A stretch of 64,000 nucleotides of DNA, from assembly GCA_027186245.1 (NCBI GenBank), contig CP114484.1:9868001-9932000 (forward strand), given 5' to 3'. Below the pieces are notes generated by a model. It had not been told where the DNA came from. It searched no databases and saw only the letters and a program-made list of their open reading frames with translations. The stretch is from Coriaria nepalensis (taxonomy: Eukaryota > Streptophyta > Magnoliopsida > Cucurbitales > Coriariaceae). A program made the translations under genes and the position numbers. Numbering within the stretch: position 1 is the first letter of the stretch; each line of letters opens with the position of its first letter. Of the stretch, positions 58,862 to 64,000 are shown piece after piece.

Positions 58862-60818
58862 AAACCCTATCATGAAGGTGATCAGGGGAATAGATGAAAC
58901 GACTGGTGTCGTGCTAGAGTATTTGCAAGATGCAAAGGTAATGATTTTTATTTGGTAACAATGATAGTAATAGTATCTAATAACAATGTTCCTTATTCAG
59001 AATTGTTGTGCTACAGGAACATGGACAAACAAAAGGAGATGATCTTCTTGCTTCTGTACGGGTACTTGGGAGGTAATTTTCCCCATCTCAATCGCCCCTT
59101 AGAGCTCACACCTGTTGCATGAATATAACTTGTAATAATGTATGGACAACATAGGTCATTAACATGTTTCATAATGCATTGCGCTAATGGGTTGATTCGA
59201 GCATACAGTGGTGGCAAATTACTGTTTGGGTTTGATAGAACTTGAGTCCTGTACCATGTTTGAACTGTAGTTTTGAGGACTAAGACATAGCTAATTACCT
59301 GAGTTGAGGAGTATTATTAATACTTGGTTATTAAGAGACTAACCTGCTCTTATTAGCTTAGCTAATATACTAATATAACCTGGCATCATATGTATTTTCA
59401 GTTATCTTGCAGAAACACCCCTTGCATACTTAATTTTAAACAACTTCTTAGTTATGCAAAAAATGACCTTTGCATCTAAGTTGCAGCCCGTTCAACTCCA
59501 TATGCTTCTTGCTTCCAATGCTGTGTCAGATGACAATGACAGTAGAAGGATGTAAAGCTGTTGCTTCTTCTCGAGGATATAAAGATGTAAGTAGGTGCAA
59601 TCTCAAGTGAGTTTCACATTTTTACATGCCGTGGCGTTTTGAAAGCGTGTTTTTTTTCGGAGTTAGACCTGTCACATGCACTGTAACCGTTTACTAACAT
59701 TTGAGCCTATTGATTTGAAGGTTGTGGAATGGCTCATAAAATTGATTGGACAAGGTGGCGGTGCGCTTGACGACAGTGGCTGCATCTTCCTCGCATGTGA
59801 TACAATTTTTGAATCTCCGTTTGCAGGTACATCAGTCACTGAAGCATCATACCATTCTGTCCCTATATATTATTAATCATTTTCTTGATACATTGCTTCT
59901 TTTGTCTACAATAGAAAGAGAAAGTGCAGTTTACTTTCGATAAATCTGCAGTTGTACGTCTTCTGAAAGCATTGGCACATTGGGCAGGTAGTCTTATTTA
60001 GTGACTGCTTCACTTTAAATATGTATAATGTAATTATTTTCTGGTTCTGGTGGAAATTATAAGAATTCCATAATCTGTGTAGAAATGATATTACTCTCAT
60101 AATAGAAAGCAATCTGTTCTTAGCAGTGTCGGTAAAACTGTGAAAACTGTGAAAACCTTTGTGAACAGATGCAGTTCCCTTTCAAGCATTTGCACCTTGA
60201 TACTCGATTATACAACAGAAGATGCTCTTCTAAGAAATCCTAATTTCGATTGTGAATCTCTTAATAGTCTGTTTAGGCTATTTTCAAGGACTGCAGCTTT
60301 GTCCTGGCAGGTGAACTTTGTGAGGTTTTTGTTATAGAATGTATGTTTTAATCCTGAAGGAGGGGGTCATGACCTTGAGATGTGGCCTACTGATGGATTA
60401 AGATTGAAAAACTACAGAAGAGATTTTGGATAGTCCTGGTTTAATTGTTAATTACAATACCTGTCCATTTTAATTTTTAGGTCATTGTTTCACAATATTT
60501 GTATGGTCTACTGAATTTGTGACAGGGACTATCTGATGATGCAAAAGAGCATGTGGATCTTCTTGAGATTGTGAAGACAAGTCTGTATACTTCTAAAATT
60601 TGAAAGCATTTGAATTTCAACTCTACCTTGCCTGCATGCAAGCAAATATGTTCTTATTCTCTATCATTCTCTCTAACGTACACAGCACAACCACTTATTT
60701 GGAACATGTATCTTTCTTATATAATATTAGAGTCTTCATTGCAAGGTATTCTCGATGGGCAAATCATTTCCCGCGTCTCAGAGGGATTGTTGAGCAAGCG
60801 ACTTTGATCCATAAGTGA
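58862..60818 (+). pseudogene. 5'-truncated neurochondrin-like gene (C-terminal half)
   Basis: Pieces separated by intron-like gaps read as the second half of neurochondrin, a HEAT/ARM-type protein. They are VIRGIDETTGVVLEYLQDAK (about 58880-58938), GDDLLASVRVLG (about 59040-59070), SYLAETPLA (59400-59428) and SICFLLPMLCQMTMTVEGCK into ASSRGYKD (about 59500-59587). Then come VVEWLIKLIGQGGGALDDSG (59721-59780), FDKSAVVRLLKALAHWA (about 59935-59987), LILDYTTEDALLRNPNFD (about 60195-60250), GLSDDAKEHVDLLEIV (about 60526-60575) and RYSRWANHFPRLRGIVEQAT (about 60745-60805), closing at TGA 60816-60818. The SVRxLGxxLAE and LLPxxCxxT blocks also match animal neurochondrin. The first half of the protein is absent: upstream lies the protease pseudogene in the other direction. 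Small indels around 59428-59490 disturb the frame. It could still be transcribed, but full function is unlikely. Confidence 0.72.
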
Positions 60819-61635
60819 AACTCTGGTGCAATATTTATCAAAGGTAGCTTTAGATATTGCTTTTAATGTAGTTCCCTGGCCTTTGTTATTAGTTATATAT
60901 ATGCAAGATCAAAGAATTGTTATAATGGTGGTTGATTTCTAACTTTGTGAATTGCTGGGTCAGTGAAATAATCTAACCAGCACTAGTGTTGCCTCAGCCA
61001 GTAAATATGTCCAAGAAAAGTAGAAAATCTCGGTCTCATGCAGTGGTGCAACAGCAGGGAACGGCACAAAAATTGTAACCGGACGAGTAACTTCTTGTAC
61101 GCAAATCTGATATTATGCAGATGCCAATCAAAGTGACAAGTGCTTCCCTACAACGGGATTACAAGTGGGTCAATCCTAATATGCAGAGAAGCAACTGTCA
61201 CGTTTGCAGTTCTGGGCAAATTTTCCCGCTACTTCTGCTTGAAAATGTATTTACACAAAGTTGTTGGTGATTTCAGTTCCTAAAATGTACGTGGTTGCAT
61301 GACAATTTTCAATTTATATGGAAGCTTTTTTACAGCGCACAGATTAAGAGTAGTAGTATCATGCATTACCAATTTAGCACCAAGGAATTTGTCAGTGGTA
61401 AAGAAATTGATGGTCTCATTCCCCGTAGACTATTGTAATGAAACGTCTCTTACTCGCCAATCAACTCACACGCCCATCTTCCCATATATTTTATTGAGAA
61501 TGTTTTTAGGGCACCGTGTCTAGTGGACCGATGACTGTCCCACCCAATACTTTCTCTAGTCAATACTAGGCTACCCTACAAGTCTACAACCAACGACATA
61601 AACTGGATGAAATTTTCAGTGGAGTTGTTCACCTA
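60819..61635. other. Intergenic, no gene recognised
   Basis: Likely old 3' flank of the neurochondrin remnant; no domain found in the short open frames. Confidence 0.5.
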
Positions 61636-62249
61636 ATGGCACAACCAGAAGAGTCTCCGATCAACATCTCTGCAACCAAAGAACCATCCCTTCAAACCCC
61701 AGACCATCTTCACCAAACGGTGACGCTGTAGAATCTTCTGAGAATCCTGGTCCCTAGCTGAAAGTGAAGAAACTCTCAGACAAAGGCTACCTTGCCCTCT
61801 AGAGATTCCCCCCTGTCTGCCGGTTACGATCTCTCAAGGTAACGTCCTCTTCTTCTTTTTTCTTTTCTTTTTTTCCTACACAAATTCATGTTTTAACTTT
61901 TTTCAATATGACTAATGCAACGGAGACTAAAGTTCCTGGGCCAGAGGAAAAGCTCTAATTCCTACTGATCTAAGCATCGTTATACCTGAAGGAACCTAGT
62001 ACCTACGCTCGAATTGGTAGGCGGTCTTGTTTTCTCTTCCAACCATTTCAATTTTCATTTTGTATTAACTTGGCTACTTTGTTAGCTGCTCGGCCGGGGC
62101 TGGCGTGGAAGCACTCGATCGACGTGGGTGCATGTGTGGTGGATGCGGACCCGCGTGGAGCTGTTACGGTCGTATTGTTTAACCACTCTGATGCGGACCC
62201 GCCGCCTGTTTTGGAGGTGGAGGATTTGGTTTTGGATGCAACTGCCTAA
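61636..62249 (+). pseudogene. dUTPase (deoxyuridine triphosphatase) pseudogene
   Basis: Starts ATGGCACAACC with a dUTPase-like leader. Then LKVKKLSDK, followed after a frame change by SRDSPLSAGYDLS (motif 1) ending at an apparent donor near 61840; [24 protein letters not shown] (in two overlapping frames) at about 61925-61995; a short TAGTACC-type duplication that adds a stop before the next exon end; and, after another intron, [20 protein letters not shown] (motif 3) and FNHSDAD at about 62087-62195. The reading then diverges and stops at 62247-62249, so the later motifs are missing. Splice-like gaps are kept, so it is not a processed copy. An active enzyme would hydrolyse dUTP to dUMP as a homotrimer; this copy cannot. 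Confidence 0.83.
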
Positions 62250-62614
62250 ATGGACGACGGTGGTCACCGGTTCGGATCCGCTGCTACCACGCCACTCCAT
62301 CTCTTGGAAATTATTAATATCATATGCTATTGCAAAAAATATGCTTGCGAAAAGTCGACGGGAAAATTGAACTGCAAAGTTAGTTTTTGCAAATATTCAG
62401 CTGTAAATATTAATGTTTTGACATGTTTGGGGGTAAATTTAATTTTCATATAGTCTTGGGGCACAACTCATCTTTTTCCATACTAGTAATTTGGGTTTCG
62501 GCTATCGAGCCCAATGGGCCGTGAAAGTCTGAAGAAAGCAGTAGCAGAATAGCTGCTCTACTTGTTCTCAACCGCAATAAGGTGGAAGGAGAGGGAGAAG
62601 GAGAGGAGAAGACC
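62250..62614. promoter_or_regulatory. Upstream region of the small unknown gene
   Basis: No gene; holds the likely promoter and leader of the gene starting at 62615 (purine-rich GGAAGGAGAGGGAGAAGG just before the start). Confidence 0.45.
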
Positions 62615-63569
62615 ATGGAATCCAAAAGCTCTGGTTCTAGTACTAGTAGTGGCCCTTCTAATTCGAAACGACTTCTCTTTGATCGTCGTTACGGTTGGGT
62701 GTAATAAATCTGTCTCTCTCTCTCTCTCTCTCTCTGTGTTTGCTTATAGCTATGGAAAATCCCTATCATTTCAGCTTCTCTTTTCTTTGCAGAGTTGATG
62801 AATGGAAAGATCCTTCGGAAGAAGCTCTAGCTGGAGGCCGAGGAATGTGAGTTTCTTTCTCTTGATTTATTTATCTATATCTACACTTCGATATGGCCTG
62901 TCCCTGTTTGGTTTCCTAGAAAATAGAAGGATTCCAGCAGAAAAACGGAATTTACAGATGTCTGTATTCATCCTGACCATGTAATTTAATCTGTAGATTT
63001 TCCGACTCTCTCTATTTCACTTTCTCACGTTTTCTTAACAATCAAACAGATAAGATAAAATTGTATTCCGTAGCTTCATATTGACCTCTTTTTCCTTCTT
63101 TTCTCTTCTTCTCAAAAGGTTCTGTGTAGTACCTCTAGCAAGAGAACTGCTTCATTCTGCTTCTGAAACGGTATGCAAGAAGTCAAATACGTTGTAGAAT
63201 TCAGCTTGATATTGTAGAATTCATGATTCTGGAGACATGCTTTACCTTGAATTCACTGATTGTTAACATAGTGTCTGATGGTTGAATTGAGCATGGAATT
63301 AGAAGAATTCAGATTTTGATACAGAGAATTCGACATCTCTCTCTCATAAATTTTCCCGTTCTTGACAGATTAATGTTGCAACCAATCTCACCGTGAAAGC
63401 CCTCGAAAATCCGGACATTCTATCACCACAGTTACTACAAGCTGATCTTTGCGACAGGCTTAACAAGCTGGTGTCATCCATCCAAAATCAACAACTCCAG
63501 TTTGGCTTCCCAAAAGGAGATTCCTCTTCATGTACCCCAACCCCTAGTTCTTCATCAAATCACAGATAA
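62615..63569 (+). CDS. Small plant protein of unknown function
   Basis: Four exons (62615-62700, 62793-62846, 63119-63170, 63369-63569) join in frame to 130 residues. The N-terminus is Ser-rich. The core reads RLLFDRRYGWVVDEWKDP, then EEALAGGRGMFCVVPLAREL, then ETINVATNLTVKALENP and LNKLVSSIQNQQLQFGFP, and the tail is Ser/Pro-rich. The core resembles uncharacterised plant proteins I have seen; no named domain, signal peptide or membrane segment is visible. Exon phases and GT-AG sites agree at all three junctions, and intron 1 carries a (CT)n tract near 62711-62733, so the gene looks real and intact. Function not known. Confidence 0.78.
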
Positions 63570-64000
63570 CTACAAGCGATTTTAGCCTTATTACATGACC
63601 TAACAAAGATGTTGGCAGCTACAATATCTTATGGAGTATGAAAGTTTGTTCTGTACCAGTCATGAAAGAGCTATTTGGTGCCTGTAGTTACTGTTGGGAG
63701 TGAGGTTGTTGGTCAGATAGGCTTGTCGTCACAAATTCCATAACGACATGTCGTTTCTTTTGAGCCTGAAATATACTGGCGTATTATATGCACAAAACTC
63801 ATAAATAGCATACCAATCCCAATTTCGACAAACAACAAATCAATTTTGGGAAAAAAAAAAAGAAAGAAAAAGAAAAAACAAAACTGAAAATACAAGGAAA
63901 GTAGATCAATCCAAAAAATGGGGTAAAATTATGAACCACCCGCAACCAGGCCCTTCTCCCTTCCCTCCTTATCTTACACGCACTAAACTACTTCTACTGG
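63570..64000. other. 3' flank, window end
   Basis: 3' UTR of the small gene, then an A-rich tract (63850-63880). Nothing else recognised. Confidence 0.5.

Overview
This is a piece of a plant nuclear genome, almost certainly a eudicot. The genes have many AT-rich GT-AG introns and plant-only families (Whirly, DRP2, RING-H2 ATL). The spaces between genes are AT-rich and hold microsatellites and copia-type and LINE-type debris. I cannot name the species. No prokaryotic genes, rRNA, tRNA or CRISPR array was seen, and no new molecular system is visible.

From left to right: WHY2 (+, 1.6-3.9 kb); a membrane RING-H2 ubiquitin ligase of the ATL type (-, 4.4-5.2 kb); a broken eIF2D/ligatin pseudogene (-, 6.8-8.5 kb); the 22-exon dynamin DRP2 (+, 10.0-19.6 kb); a mid-SUN nuclear-envelope/ER protein (-, 21.5-24.0 kb); an RBM7-like RRM protein (+, 26.0-27.6 kb); copia pol debris (-, 28.5-30.1 kb); a secreted GH9 endoglucanase (-, 31.0-32.7 kb); a long gene-poor stretch with tandem repeats and copia gag-to-integrase debris (+, 36.8-38.5 kb); the 14-exon SCY1-like pseudokinase SCYL2 (-, 44.0-51.9 kb); CNX7, the small subunit of molybdopterin synthase (+, 53.1-53.9 kb); an acidic tail-anchored protein of unknown function (-, 54.9-56.5 kb); a cluster of wreckage made of an aspartic protease pseudogene (-), a 5'-truncated neurochondrin (+) and a dUTPase pseudogene (+) at 57.7-62.2 kb; and a small conserved plant protein of unknown function (+, 62.6-63.6 kb).

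Exon models were joined by hand from GT-AG sites. Each intact gene closes into one reading frame of a length that suits its family: WHY2 229 aa, ATL 193, DRP2 926, SUN 593, RBM7-like 172, GH9 496, SCYL2 916, CNX7 102 or 116, acidic protein 351, small unknown 130.

The genes do not form one pathway. DRP2 and SCYL2 both belong to clathrin and membrane trafficking, but that looks like coincidence of location. From memory, several neighbours correspond to two separate Arabidopsis segments (chromosome 1 near At1g71260-71410 and chromosome 4 near At4g10080-10160). This suggests the window keeps an ancestral gene order that was duplicated and sorted out in Arabidopsis. The most useful oddities are the eIF2D internal deletion, the truncated neurochondrin lying head to head with a protease pseudogene, the two inverted LINE pieces in neighbouring SCYL2 introns, the nested break in the copia integrase, and an upstream in-frame start for CNX7.
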